A stretch of 64,000 nt of DNA, taken from the NCBI GenBank assembly GCA_948567375.1, contig OX419758.1, positions 44,035,473-44,099,472 on the forward strand, given 5' to 3'. Under the pieces are notes generated by a model that was given only the letters and a program-made list of their open reading frames with translations, was not told the DNA's origin and searched no databases. Position numbers and translations under genes: made by a program. Source of the stretch: Lunularia cruciata. Lineage: Eukaryota > Streptophyta > Marchantiopsida > Lunulariales > Lunulariaceae. This document shows, piece after piece, positions 1 to 11,833 of the stretch. Every line of letters starts with the position of its first letter. The first letter of the stretch is position 1.

Positions 1-2720
1 AACGTAAGTACAGAGAAGGGAATACACGCAAAGGCAGGATCATTGTGGCGATTGGCAAAGATGAACAAACCCGAGACTCCGTACTTTATCTTGGGCAGCA
101 CAGCTGCAGCATGTCAAGGATTAATACTGCCCTTGTTTGGTCTACTTCTGTCAGGTGTTATACAAAATTTTTTTGGCACTCCACATGAGATTCGGAAGGA
201 CGGCCGGTTTTGGGCACTCATGTTCTTAGCACTTTCTGCTGGGACAGTTATCGCTTCTCCTATCCAGAAGTTGTGCTTCGGATATGTAGGCAGCAAGTTG
301 ATCCGCCGTGTTAGAAGAGAAACTTTTAACACAATAGTGCGACAAGAAATTGCTTTCTTTGATGACGATAACCACACAAGGTCTGTCCTATTACTCGCGC
401 TTCTATCCATCACTATTCGCTCTGAACATAGGTTTCGTCTTCTTCCATATTTAGTAGCCAACTTTCATGAAAGAAACACGGGCATTGATGGAACTCAACC
501 AGCTTCTTTTCTCGACAATGTCATCGCGCCTTGTGGTGTGCGAGCAAATAATACTCACGGAAGTTCCTCCATATTTGCTTTTCATATATGTTCCAATCGT
601 TCGAATACGTGCTGTTTACTGAACAACCGCTGTGGTCATGACAGTGGAGCGTTAAGTGCGAGGCTCTACTCGGATGCAGGAGCAGTTAGGGGTATAGTCG
701 GTGATTCACTTTCACTCATTGTGCAAAATGTAGCCACAATCACTGCGGGTCTGGCTATCGCATTCATTGCTGGTTGGGAGCTCGCTTTCGTAGTATGTGC
801 ACTGGTTCCTCTCTTGGGCATGCAAGGTGCTATAGCTGGCAAAAGATTGAAAGGGTTTGCTAAAGGTGCGAAGGTAATATATGCATCCATATTGACATAC
901 ATTTTTCTATGCCTCGCTCTACAAATATTTTAATCTTTGTAATGTCCAAACCAACGTGATATGTACGGACGAGTTCCCTTTTTATATGCTTTTGAATAGA
1001 AGAAAGGAGAGACGTCCATCGGATCCATTCGCAGTAATATTGAACTATCTAACGATTTTGGTTACTCCAGGAGAACTACGAGAAAGCCAGTCGAATTGCA
1101 AACGATGCCGTTAGCAACATCCGTACAGTTGCATCCTTTTGTGCGGAGGATAAGGTTGTGGCCTTCTATGAGAAATCATGCTTGGAGCCAGTGAAAACTG
1201 GCGTCAAACAAGGACTTATCAGTGGATTTGCTCTTGCATTCGGAACTTTTACTTTGTTCGGTGCCTACGCGGTCGGTTTCTGGGCTGGTTCCAAGTTTGT
1301 TGCACTGGGACGGATGTCATACAAAGATGTCTTCCGGGTAAAATTTCTCCTCCTCAATCTTGTGGTTGAATCTTCGAACATAATTATGCTGGACGAAAGT
1401 CTCGTGGAATTGAACAAACATAAAATGAGATGATGTAATGGAACTAAACTTACACTACTAGAGTATGATGGAATATCTCTTTCTGTCATAAACTCATGTC
1501 TCTACCATGGCTTACTAATGTGATTCATTTCTGCCATGTGTACACAGGTGTTTCTATGTATAGCAACAAGCGCCATAGCCGTGACCCAATCTCTGACTTT
1601 AGCACCAGATGTAGCCAAGGCTCAAGCAGCTGTTATAAGCATCTTCGCTATTCTTGATCGAAAATCCAAAATCGATCCTGCAGATCAGTCCGGGACAACG
1701 TTGACAAATATTACGGGTCACATTGAATATCGGAATGTACACTTCAGATATCCAGCGCGGCCGGATATAGTTGTACTACAAGATCTGTGCTTTACGCTCA
1801 AAGCTGGACAGGTTTGACCGTGTGACCCAACCTGCTGTGCCCTCTATTTTGGTATCAGAAAGGAATACTCTAGTGTACCTTCTCCGTCCCAGGTCAAAAG
1901 TCGAGAACACCCAATGAAGTTGGATGGTGACGGGCTGCTATCCAATCGTTTGCGTCGTTTGCCAAGTTTTGGTTCGTAAGCTGTTTGGGGGGAACGTTTC
2001 CGTCATTCTGTTTATGACAAAGCTCCGTTGTGGACTATCACCAACTCAAGCTCCTTGGTTGGGGTTGTGCAGACACTGGCTCTAGTGGGTGAGAGCGGGA
2101 GCGGAAAATCGACTGTCATTGCACTTCTCGAGCGCTTCTACGATCCTTTATCTGGGACAATTCTGATCGATAATGTAGAGATCAGAACATTAAAGCTGAG
2201 TTGGCTGCGAAGTCAGACTGGGCTCGTGAGTCAAGAGCCAGTTCTCTTTGATGGCTCAATCCGAATGAACATACTTTATGGTAAGGACGCAACTCAAGAG
2301 GAGATAGAAGCCACTGCCACCGCCGCGAATGCTCACAAGTTTATTGAGAAGTTACCCGATGGTTATGACACTCGTGTGGGTGAACGGGGGATTCAGCTGT
2401 CGGGAGGTCAGAAACAGCGAGTAGCGATTGCGAGGGCCATGATAAAAGACCCCAAAATCCTTTTGCTGGATGAGGCCACGAGCGCTTTGGATGCAGAGTC
2501 GGAACAAGTAGTCCAAGAAGCTCTAGATAGAATAAGAGTTCAAAGGTCGACCATCGTTGTTGCCCATAGGCTCTCCACTGTTAGAAATGCGGATCAGATT
2601 GCGGTGATGAAAAATGGTGGCATCGTGGAGAAGGGCACGTATGATCAGCTCATTTCTAGACCTGATAGTGCGTTTTCTGCTCTTGTTAAACTCCAAAACG
2701 ATGTCCGTTCAAAAGACTAA
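1..2720 (+). CDS. ABCB full-size transporter, C-terminal half (TMD2-NBD2), 5' partial
   Basis: Five exons join in frame: <1-380, 645-873, 1071-1337, 1548-1811 and 2073-2720, all with GT/AG introns, giving about 595 residues and a TAA stop. Exons 1-4 encode the second transmembrane domain (helix-rich stretches after KMNKPE and around [12 protein letters not shown]). Exon 5 encodes the second nucleotide-binding domain: Walker [10 protein letters not shown]-loop VSQEPVLF, signature LSGGQ, Walker [14 protein letters not shown]-loop VAHRLST. Every ATPase motif is intact. The reading frame is open to base 1, so the N-terminal half lies left of the window; family members are about 1250 residues. Family members export auxin, lipids or xenobiotics at the plasma membrane; the substrate cannot be told from sequence. 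Intron 1 is 264 nt and open in frame, so an unspliced reading is possible but would break the conserved [10 protein letters not shown] junction. Confidence 0.93.
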
Positions 2721-3929
2721 GAGAGTTTTTAAACGCACCTATAGCTTTAGGGAATGACAAGCTCTTCTGCTCAGTTTCGTGTAAATCCGCCTTGGCTGTC
2801 AAGCTGGAAAGATCATCGTGGTTCTTTACCCTCCTCCAGCTCTTTAATCCCTCTCCGATTTCTCTCACACTGCCCTACTTCTCCCGGGCTATGCCATTGA
2901 TCAGGTGGCTATATTGACACCCTTCTACCTAATTCGTCAAAAGCTAAGCAGTTGTCATGCCATAGAGCTGCACCGTCGTTAAAAATTGTCTTCACTGAGG
3001 ATATCTAGTAGCTCGATTCATTTGCTGAACCAGTGGAAATTGGGAAGGACAATTTCACTAGTTCCACATACATCCTGTGAGCCAGCACAAACGCGCTTGA
3101 ACAAACAGATCGATTACTTGAGTTGAAATCACGGGTGGTTAGTTGATCATGCTACATGGTTAATCAACCGAGATGTTTAGTCAACATCTCGGTTAAGGGT
3201 GTTCGATCATCAACTGGAATACACCAACTTAATCGGTTTCGACAAACACTGTTCTGAAGGTTAATCCTAAGTCAAATGCCATCAAATTTCTTCGGATAAC
3301 GTCAACTTTTAACAACTACGAGGAGTTCTCTTCCATGAGGTGTTATCGGCACTACCTTGGTCATGTCCGGCACATGGCAATCCGGAAAGTCTCGACGCCT
3401 TGTCTTGGTCAAATTCCATACTGAAACCATTCTTCGAAACAGACGGAGATCGGGCTAAATCTGTTCCCAGCAAAATCTTGAGTTACCGAGTTACGTGGGT
3501 TCTCCGAAATCCGATCGATCGGGAGAGATCAAGTGATCGATGTCTGTGCACTGAAAGCAGTGATTCAGGAGCCGCGTAGAGGGTTACAGGCCCAGCCATG
3601 TCTTACCGGCGCGTTCACACGGCGTCGACGAAGGGAGGGCACAGCAAGCGTTTGCAGAGAAGGATGTATCGATTCACAACGAGATTTAAAGAAGATCAAG
3701 ATGCGATAGTGGGCACAATGAAATTGGTGGATGAATCAAGTAGAGCAGGTGCGAAAGGAATGATTGGTCGAGTGTAAAGAGTAGAAAGGCGAGACCTCTC
3801 AATACCGGCATGCGTATGAAAGTCTGAATGGATCCATGGGTGAAAACTAGGGTGCTAGCTAGAGGTGAGAAACGAGTGATTGATCTTGTAGTCGTGGATA
3901 AAAAGTGGAGAAAATCGAGAGGTCGAAAT
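2721..3929. other. Intergenic, no gene recognised
   Basis: This holds the 3' flank of the ABCB gene. Short open frames occur (for example 3340-3579) but show no recognisable family and no supporting splice pattern. The only structure I see is the inverted repeat at 3141-3215. Confidence 0.5.
3141..3215. repeat. Long imperfect inverted repeat (hairpin)
   Basis: The core is a perfect 12-bp stem, AACCGAGATGTT (3166-3177) and AACATCTCGGTT (3183-3194), with a 5-nt loop. Outer arms AGTTGAT (3141-3147) and ATCAACT (3209-3215) also pair, giving a 75-bp imperfect hairpin. It could be a small foldback element or a small-RNA precursor; nothing in the sequence decides this. Confidence 0.6.
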
Positions 3930-5370
3930 TTAAAGATCTTTTCTAAGTGAGAATGAACAAGTATACGCACATCTCTGAACTTGCAAACATAAGGGGATTG
4001 GGATCCAGCTAACGGGCCGGCCCAGCATCCGTTGTCGATTCGAATAGCGTTGGAAAGTGATGCATACACGACCATTGGCTTTTGAGGGAAATTGTCTGCC
4101 TAACCCGTTTTTCTTCTGAGCGAACCGTTTCCCGCCGATGAGCCACTCGATCCGCGTAAGTGGCAAGCGGATGCTATACTCATGAAATTCCTTTGAAGAA
4201 TCGAACGGAAGATGGCTGATTATCTCGCGGTTTCCAGTTCTTTCTTTGCAGTAATTTGTCTGCACAATGGTCTTATCTTCGCCGAGAAACACGAAGTCGA
4301 TCTCGTCGTGTCTTATCTCCTTCTAGCGACGATAGACTGAACCTCTTGTTGATTCCGCTTGTGGTCCACCAGGAGTTTTGATCCACGCACCGAACGTCAC
4401 AGACTTTAACCTGACGTGAGTCCTCCGCCGTGGCCCGCCTCTGTCGTCGTAGGTCAAGAAGATCTCACGTTCATAATCATTATGTGCTTCATGTCCATAA
4501 TCTATGACAAACTGTGGCAACGCCCTCGTCTCTCTCGACGCTGCATGGTGCTCGTCATGTTGTAGCAGATCCAACTCATTGACAGAGACGATTGATCTTT
4601 CAATGGACCAATCGAGCTCAGCGCCTCCTTCTCATTGCTGAAGTCCCACCATCTTGTCCACTCTAGCACCAGCTCTTATGCATAACATACAACAAGAACT
4701 AGTATCATCGGGCTGGCGTAGCTCCAAGAACTATATTCTTGTCCAAGAGCCAGATAGGCTCGTGATGACCCTACCACGTTATATAGTCATCTCACACATC
4801 ATGCTGTGTCCAGTCGGATTCAGATAGGAAAGCTCTTTCCCGGTGACATAGAGGTTTGCGATGAGATCGAAACTCATATGTTGAAGATCTCCGGAACACC
4901 CAAGCTTGAGACTGACGGATTTTACTGTTTGCCAGTCTGTCCTACTCGAGGGACTTCGACAAGTTGCATATGTCACCTCAGCGTTTCAGACTCCTGTTAG
5001 TGGAAGGAGCTTCAGGTGAGGTACTCTTGTCAAAATTCACCACCTGCGTCAGCAATTTCGTCGTGTCCCACACCCCGTTGTTGCGTGAGGTCTACGGCGC
5101 TGCTTCTCATCGGGATGTCAGACATCCGCCGCTGTTCAATGCTCATTAACATAGAAGGTTGTTCACTAAGTTATATTCTTCTGTCGCAAAAAGAAGTCAC
5201 GATTGTGATCTTTAAAAGCAGCAGTCCAGTACTGTATTTCTCATCAAGTAGATTTCTGCTCCTAGATTCATGTCCGTGGATCCGTACGTGGTGTTTGAGT
5301 AGACCAACTGGCATGGACACGAGATGTATTAGAAGTAAAGCGAACCAGAATGAAATTTTTGCGCACATGG
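3930..5370 (-). other. Unassigned minus-strand open frames, possible decayed gene
   Basis: Several minus-strand frames of 60-120 codons cluster here (3930-4292, 4323-4574, 4779-4976, 5171-5368). The rightmost begins MCAKISFWFALLLIHLVSMP, which resembles a signal peptide. A frame near 5040-5130 reads IEQRRMSDIPMRSSAVD before a possible donor. I could not join them into a convincing exon chain and recognise no family. They may be remnants of a secreted-protein gene or chance frames. Confidence 0.15.
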
Positions 5371-5399
5371 TGATGAAGTATGGCTGCTGAACAGTGATG

Positions 5400-7400
5400 A
5401 AGCAGATTCAAATTTCAAACACTTTGCCGCTAGAACACTTGGTGCACGGCTGGTCGCTACTTCTCTACTAAATTTTCCAGCTATACCAGCTAATCCTTAG
5501 GTGCAGAGTTTCAAATATACTCTTCGCTCGCCAGCAAAATCAACATCCATGGACCGTGGTGTCCTTAGATTGCAACAATCTTATAGACAATCCTGTGCTG
5601 AACAGTACGAGTACTAGTCTACTCTTCTTCCTCTTCGCTGCCCTCAATTAAAGTGTGAACAATGGGCAGGAGTTCGTGAAGATGAAAAGCTGAAGACAGC
5701 TTTTGCAAGATCATTTTATCCATCTCTTTGCGTTTCCTCGGTTTTTCATTCAACAAACACTCTTTCCTTTTCTTCAAGTGCGTACAGAATTTACATCACA
5801 TGTCCGGACATTTCGCAACCTGATAGGTGTGCTTGGGAGGTAAACGCAGCGCCGTGATCTCGTCAAGTTTTGGAAAGACATTGAAGTGTCACTCACTCTC
5901 GGTCTAAAAATGTCGTAGTGTGACAGGGTCCTTAAATTGATCCTTAGCCATTTCTTCGCTTTCTTGGATTGACGTAGACCAGTCCCTGATCGTTTGCCTC
6001 ATCTATACCGTCACTGCTCTAGAGCCTTGTATCTGAACTTTCATCCCGTATCCAGATAGAGGATGTCGTTGAGTCAGGTCACGAGAGTGGTAGTCTATCA
6101 AGGATTATTGGTAGACCAGACCTATCTGTGACTTGTCTTCGATGTACTCAAATCAGTACGACATCACCTCCATATCCGAGGTTGTCAACTCGGAGCATCT
6201 CTCACGTGGAGCCAAGGATGCCCGCTCCTGTTGTGTCCTTTAGCGTGCATGTTGCGCGGTGGCAATTACTCTGCGGTTCCTTGCCTTCCTTACTCGGAGG
6301 TTGAGTGTAAATCCTCAATTCAGACTAATCAACAAATTCAGTAACGCTCTCACTCAATTCTATTCAAGGAAATGAATATTTCCCAGTCACTAAGAGCAGT
6401 TCTTGCAAGCGGCTTTGCGTGTTGAGCATTTCAGTTTTACTAGAGTGAACACTTGTGCCTGCTGAGCTGCCTGTAGGAAACCCAACCAATCCAAGGTAAG
6501 TTTCACTCTCTCTATTAATGTCCAATCCAGACGCCAGCTATGCAAGCAGAAGATTCTGTTGACACTGAAACCAGACCTCTATGGCTCTACGTAGCGGGAT
6601 TTAGGTCGAAGTCGCATGGACCGGCAAGTCGGACGTCACATGGTCTCTCTATCTATAACGCGTAGCCGAAACATGGAAGTCAATTGAACAGAAGGGACAG
6701 AAGTTACAGTACCAGAAGGGACACAGCACTGGAATGCGAATCGGTTTGCAAGCACTGCCCGCAGTAATTGGGGATATTTCTTCATGCGAGCTGTTGAGTT
6801 AGCTTCACTAATATTCTTTGACCGACTGTGGCTGCAAGTGAAGGGAACTCCTTTGCAATCGTACGCTTAAAGTGCCAATAGTAATTTGAAGAAATCTGCT
6901 CTTCCATCCAAATGGTGGATTCAGGGAATGACGATGGACGCGAACAGAAAGTGGCGAGTAATTTTTTCTTCTCTAATCTTGATGATCGTAAACCAGATGA
7001 GTAAGAAAGGGACTCCTTAGTGCCTGCGTGCGAGGGCCAGCAGAAAGGAAGAAAGAAAGCCTTTTGAATCTTCAGGAATATGCGACGTGTTTATTTATTG
7101 AGGCGCATGATCGTATAGCGTGACCATTAAGATCTGTGGACCATACCACAATGATTATCTATCGCAGGCGCTACAGGGTATCGAGGTCTCCCAAGTCCAT
7201 CCCCCTATCAAAGCTTGACACTTCGGAGAGAAGACCTAAGTGGTCTCACGTTGAAAACTTGCGATATCTTCAGTCTACACCAAACATGTCGAATCATCAT
7301 TCAATTCCCAAAGTTGCAACTCCACATGAAAGCTTTGTTAGCTGATCTTTGGTTTTATTATAATTATTTCAACTTCCTACCGAGTTCCAACGAGATTTAA
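5400..7400. other. No gene recognised
   Basis: Mixed-composition DNA with only short open frames. I see no domain, long repeat or RNA gene. Confidence 0.4.
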
Positions 7401-7407
7401 AGAAAAA

Positions 7408-8250
7408 CTATAAATACAAACTAGGAATCGGGTATATTACAAGAGATAGTGGAGAGAAAGACAGCTTCATGTCCAGCTCAAGGTCATTGTCTTGAGAGGA
7501 TCGGCTGCCCGCCACTGATAGTTGTGAATCCGACAACTCTCGAGTGCCATCAATTTCCACAGCAATCTTGAACTGTTTACCGTCCTTTGACGCATGAAAC
7601 TCAGCCATATCTCTCAGAACCCCTGAACATGGCACAGTGACATGGCCTGAGAGTGCAAGAGCAAACTTTGTGTTTCATTTCAAGACCTTGTCTTTCGAAA
7701 TGTTAATAGAATCCAGCCCTAATCTAAGCGAGTCTCTATGAACTGGCCCGAGGAAGTGGAAACCTTCCGTGAAGGAGAGAGACCGTCAAGGCCTCCATTG
7801 TAATTATTTGCGTAAGCGTGTCGCCTAAATGGACGCAGACACTATTTCGATATTCTTCCCGTGCCAACCCGACCATCAGCCCCGCAGGCTGAACAGCTGA
7901 GTTGTACCCTTGACTGCACAGCATTCTTCGCCTTCATCTCACTGCTGTTGAGATTGATAAGGGCAGGGGGCACACTAGCCCTCGTATGGGATCTCCTGGG
8001 CAAGGTGCGGTGCGAGGCACATGTACAAGCTTGCAGCACCGTTGGAGCCGACGTTTCCCGTACTGATAGACCAATTATCACCGCTTCCACACCACCATCC
8101 TCGTAACCGACAGAGATGCCTCTCGCTACTTTACTTCCCTTCAATGTTGCGCGCTTCACCTGACTAATTGGTTGGAGCTTCTCGCCGAAAGCTGCACCGC
8201 GCGAGGAGCTGGCAATCGATACCCATTTGGGCCACTTGGTGCCTTACACA
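7408..8250 (-). other. Possible exon cluster of an unrecognised gene (minus strand)
   Basis: After a possible acceptor near 8245, a minus-strand frame reads KWPKWVSIASSSRGAAFGEK and stays open to 7842 (about 135 codons). Two further open stretches follow at 7736-7924 and 7408-7660; the last reads MAEFHASKDGKQFKIAVEID and GTRELSDSQLSVAGSRS. Composition is balanced, as in the neighbouring real genes. Exon joins could not be established, the plus strand is also partly open, and the product is not recognised. It may be a real multi-exon gene, a pseudogene or a chance frame. Confidence 0.25.
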
Positions 8251-8259
8251 CATAAAATA

Positions 8260-8960
8260 CCCAAACTTTGCTGCTTTCTGATTCAATTAATTGGACTCCG
8301 AAAGCAGTTGTTCAGTGATACTAGTATTCGACTGCTGCTGAAGTTCAGATACGGTGGATCTCCCTCGGAAACGGCAGAAGCTCCGTCAATTCACCAAACA
8401 AACAACATCGGCAACTTTGAACATCCAGATGGGAGATCCCAGGCTGAGGCAGTTGGCTGCCCTGCAGCCACCTCTCATGTCAAAGCTGCTAACCTGCTTC
8501 GCTTCAGCTGCAGGCCTCAGATCCACTAAGACAAGCCCTCAAGCGTTAGTTGAACCTAACATGCTTCATGGATTGCTGAGAACTGCTGTCAGAAATCTCA
8601 TCAACGCGCCTCTCCTTCGTGTAGTTTCAATACCCCTCCTGACAAGGGGCTATATCTCAAGCAAATCTGCCAAGGAAACCCAACGCTAGGGAGTCTCAAT
8701 CAGTTGCTCCCAGGCTCCTCCGCACCTACAAACACCACTCTAGAAACAACACCGTGACGCAGCCAATCCGTATGTACACGGGTATCCACGTCACTAATTG
8801 AAAGACTACTTCACCGTGCTGTCCGGATCCAGCATTCTCCTGGACTATATTGTCATTTGGTTTCCTTGTTCTCACATCCTTCAACTACGCTACGCAACCT
8901 ACACTGCCCGCAGTCTTGAAGAGACCGCCACTCTCATATGTATCTTTATGAGATAAATGT
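8260..8960. other. No supported gene
   Basis: A plus-strand frame at 8354-8689 (111 codons) resembles no family I know. The rest is closed in all frames. It may include the 3' flank of the minus-strand DUF1677 gene. Confidence 0.35.
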
Positions 8961-8967
8961 GCACTAG

Positions 8968-9528
8968 TTAGCTGAATTCAGCAGAGGAAGTCTTCATGGT
9001 AATGCAACTCTGAGAACGAAGTGGAGCCACGCTCGAACGCCAGTGGCGTTTGGGAGAACCACTGGGCGAGCCAGGATTGCTCCCGCTCTTGCGGAGAATC
9101 TGGCGCATCAGCTCTGCAACGGCCGCCAGCTGAACAAGGGGGTCTGCCCGAGCAGCGTGATTGAACTGCGAGCAAACAACCATATGAGCGCGAAGAGCTT
9201 CCTCCATCGAGGCGGACTCAAGGCGCGCTCGCTCATCCTTCACAGCTTCAGCACAGAGACCACAAACGTACCTTCCGCAAAACACAGCGCGCACACGCGC
9301 TATGTAGGCCTGGGTACACTCCTCCGCTAAGCCACAGCACTCACAAGGCTGCATTTGTTCTTGAAATTCATCAACCTGAGTGGCACACGCGGCGGCAAGG
9401 CCAGTACCTTCAGACACTCCTCTCAGAAGAGTATCCCCGGTCTGATTCACAGCTACAGATGCCATTTCTCCGAAGATGAATTCTTCCTCCGTTCTAAGAA
9501 ACAGGTACTCCTCGTCGTCTTTTTCCAC
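8968..9528 (-). CDS. DUF1677 family protein
   Basis: A single-exon frame of 186 residues, ATG at 9526-9528 and TAA at 8968-8970. The DUF1677 core spans residues 61-148: cysteine-rich PCECCGLAEECTQAYI, then FCGRYVCGLCAEAVKDE, then the helical end around EEALRAHMVVCSQFN and LVQLAAVAELMRQILRKS. The six-cysteine pattern (C62, C64, C65, C71, C84, C89/C92) suggests metal binding; this is inference, as the family has no established biochemical role. An acidic N-terminus (MEKDDEEYLF) and a basic, serine-rich C-terminal tail flank the core. Length and lack of introns fit the plant family. The start is the first ATG of the open frame. Confidence 0.88.
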   Translation of the reverse strand: MEKDDEEYLFLRTEEEFIFGEMASVAVNQTGDTLLRGVSEGTGLAAACATQVDEFQEQMQPCECCGLAEECTQAYIARVRAVFCGRYVCGLCAEAVKDERARLESASMEEALRAHMVVCSQFNHAARADPLVQLAAVAELMRQILRKSGSNPGSPSGSPKRHWRSSVAPLRSQSCITMKTSSAEFS

Positions 9529-10530
9529 GACCTCTTTGGGACCTCTCGGGTATCAGTCTCTCGATTTCGCCTGCTCTGCTTCCCTGTTCTGTTCTCTTGC
9601 GTCTTCTACACCACACAATTAACCTCTTCGTTCCCCGTTGTTATTCTGCACCAACGATCGAAGCAGTCGATCGATTTACGATCCGTACTTCCGTGTGGAG
9701 GTATGTTGAAAAATCGACAAACTCCAATCCTCTGATCAACTCTTGTTCGGTTGAGGCCTTTGGATGAACTCGTCTGCGCCTCCGCTCTGCTTTTGAACTA
9801 CAAGGGAGAGAAATGGCCTCTCCCTCCCTCTTGCCAACGATCATCACTTTGTCCTCTGGCTTATTCTAGAAGAGAGCCGCGGGGTAGCTCGCGCGGCGCG
9901 ACCAGCGTAAAAGGTAAATTACATATACTTACCCGCATCGTGGTAGGAACCGATTCCACGACCAGGTAGGGACCAGCTACTCAGTAGGACCCCCCGTTGT
10001 CACCTTTCTATCTCTTCTCTCACCAGCGGTTGTCTATCTTCGACGGCAGTCACTGTCCCACATGTCCGACATGAATGCATGAGTTGCTCTGTACAGGAAA
10101 GTAGTTTCTTTCCTACCTGAGGTCCTGACTCCTGACCTGACTTCTGACTGCGGTTAACTGTGTGGTCGTAGACGCAAGACCGGAAATAGCGGCATCTCTG
10201 CAAGCCAGGCATTCCAGCTCATCCTCCGCTACGTCCTCCTTCCGTCTCCTTCTCCACGCAACTCCCGCAGGCATGTCATTCCAGCGCCAGGGAATTATTT
10301 TTCCTGTTTGTGTACTTCAACATTGTGTTTTTGAGTAATAGTTCTCTTTAAGGGGAATCATCAGTCGTTTTCCTTGTTCTCTCTTTCTATTGGACTCGTG
10401 ATCTCTCGTTTTCTTCCACTGGCAAATTTTGCTGAGCTTCATTTCTGAGCAATTTCTTCATTAGACAACAATTTACTTCTTCATGCGAGAAAAATTTCCC
10501 CCTTTCCAATTCGGGTAGATTTTTTATATC
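9529..10530. other. Upstream region of the DUF1677 gene, no gene seen
   Basis: This presumably contains the 5' UTR and promoter of the minus-strand DUF1677 gene. The plus strand is pyrimidine-rich near 9530-9620, giving a purine-rich leader on the coding strand. Short frames here are not recognisable. Confidence 0.4.
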
Positions 10531-10534
10531 TATA

Positions 10535-10650
10535 TCGACTCGACTCTATTGAGGCTTAGCCCCATTTCACCTATTTTATCTCCTCTTTGTACGGGCTTGA
10601 TGGGTCTTCCCATCCTTCGTGTTTTCTACGCGGTCGCACTTTTCCTTTTC
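10535..10650 (+). repeat. Family T dispersed repeat, copy 1
   Basis: It contains the shared blocks TTAGCCCCATTTCACC, TTGTACGGGCTTGATGGG, TCTTCCCATCCTTCG and TTCTACGCGGTCGC. The block GATGGG-TCTT-CCCATC is a perfect 6-bp stem-loop. The same ordered blocks recur at 14598, 25706, 27845 and 52783, and partially at 19515 and 53686. Confidence 0.75.
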
Positions 10651-11605
10651 AAGGCAAGTTTGATGGTCCTGGATTCTCCAGAAGCAATGAACCATAAACT
10701 GAGTTAGAGAAGTTTCCTGTTCCACCACGTAGGCATTCCACTAGCATAACAAAGAAGCCTAATTAAAGAGCTGGAATACATTCATAAACTGCTCACTACT
10801 AAAAGTCCGACTCATTGCCGGGAAGATTAAATTCAGGAAAATTCAGCACCTTCAGCTGACTCCCAGTTAAAGATTCAGTTTAAGTTGTGCTCATCATGAG
10901 CCTAATAGAAAACAAATCATTCCTCACCCTGTCCATGTCCACACACAAAAAGTAAGATTAACGATAAGCACCTACTGCGCAAGGAAATCTATTGGCATGA
11001 CAATAACCACATTCGCTAAATGAAGTCTAAAACGAGGAATGACCACGCCGGCATGTGTGACACTAGCAAACTTTAGCTGTCGACGGCGGAACCAAATTGC
11101 GGATAGTAGTTTGCTAACGTTGTTCACTTCTCCCTGCAGTACAACTTGTACAGTGGGGGCCACTGGCGCCCGCAATTCCTGCACCTTTATTTCACGATGC
11201 ATAATTATATGTAGACTTGCCGCGTGATGTCGATAGCGAAGTAGAAACTCATGAATCTCATGTGTTCGTGGAACACATGCTCCTCTTCAGAAAGAGGCGA
11301 ACATTTCAAGACGCGGCAAAGATTCTCCGGTGACATAGATACGTCATAAGGTTACACATTTCTCCTCGTGAGGGGGACAAAAGCTTTTATTCCCATTCCT
11401 GAAAAACATGGTTCTTCCTTCTGGGGCAAGATACGAAGTAATCGAAATTGAAACATGTGTGTTGATTTAGTCGTGGGGTATAATAATTAGGGAGTGATAA
11501 AGTGGTTCTTGCTCAGTTTATTTATCTTTTCGGACGCGTTTGAGCTACCTGGGTTTGAATGTGGCTGATTATTATTCCACCGTCCAAGTCATGAGCGAAG
11601 TTTCT
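10651..11605. other. No gene recognised
   Basis: Only short, unsupported open frames are present (for example both strands at 10972-11227). No repeat or domain seen. Confidence 0.4.
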
Positions 11606-11833
11606 TACCGACCAAACTAAGAACTCTTCGATTATAAAGATGAGCAACTTTCTGGCAAGAATACATACCGATGCGAAACTACAGAACGAACATTTTTTCC
11701 CACCTTGTTTTCGATACCTTACCGACCAAACTAAGAACTACCCGATTATAAAGATGATGTAACTTTCTGGCAAGAATGCATACCCATGCGAAACTACAGA
11801 ACAAACTTTTTCCCAACTTTGCTTCCAGTTTTG
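11606..11833. repeat. Tandem duplication, period 114 bp
   Basis: Unit 1 starts at 11606 and unit 2 at 11720, both with TACCGACCAAACTAAGAAC, then ATTATAAAGATG and GCGAAACTACAGAAC. The units are about 90% alike by eye, so the duplication is fairly recent. Confidence 0.8.

Noticed and set aside
4-37. GTAAGT at the left edge as an intron start
   Set aside because: It would give a 34-nt intron before the CAG at 35-37, which is too short; the frame is open through it.
381-644. Continuous open frame through ABCB intron 1
   Set aside because: The intron is 264 nt and lacks stops, but splicing at 380/645 restores the conserved junction, while the intron translation has no family similarity.
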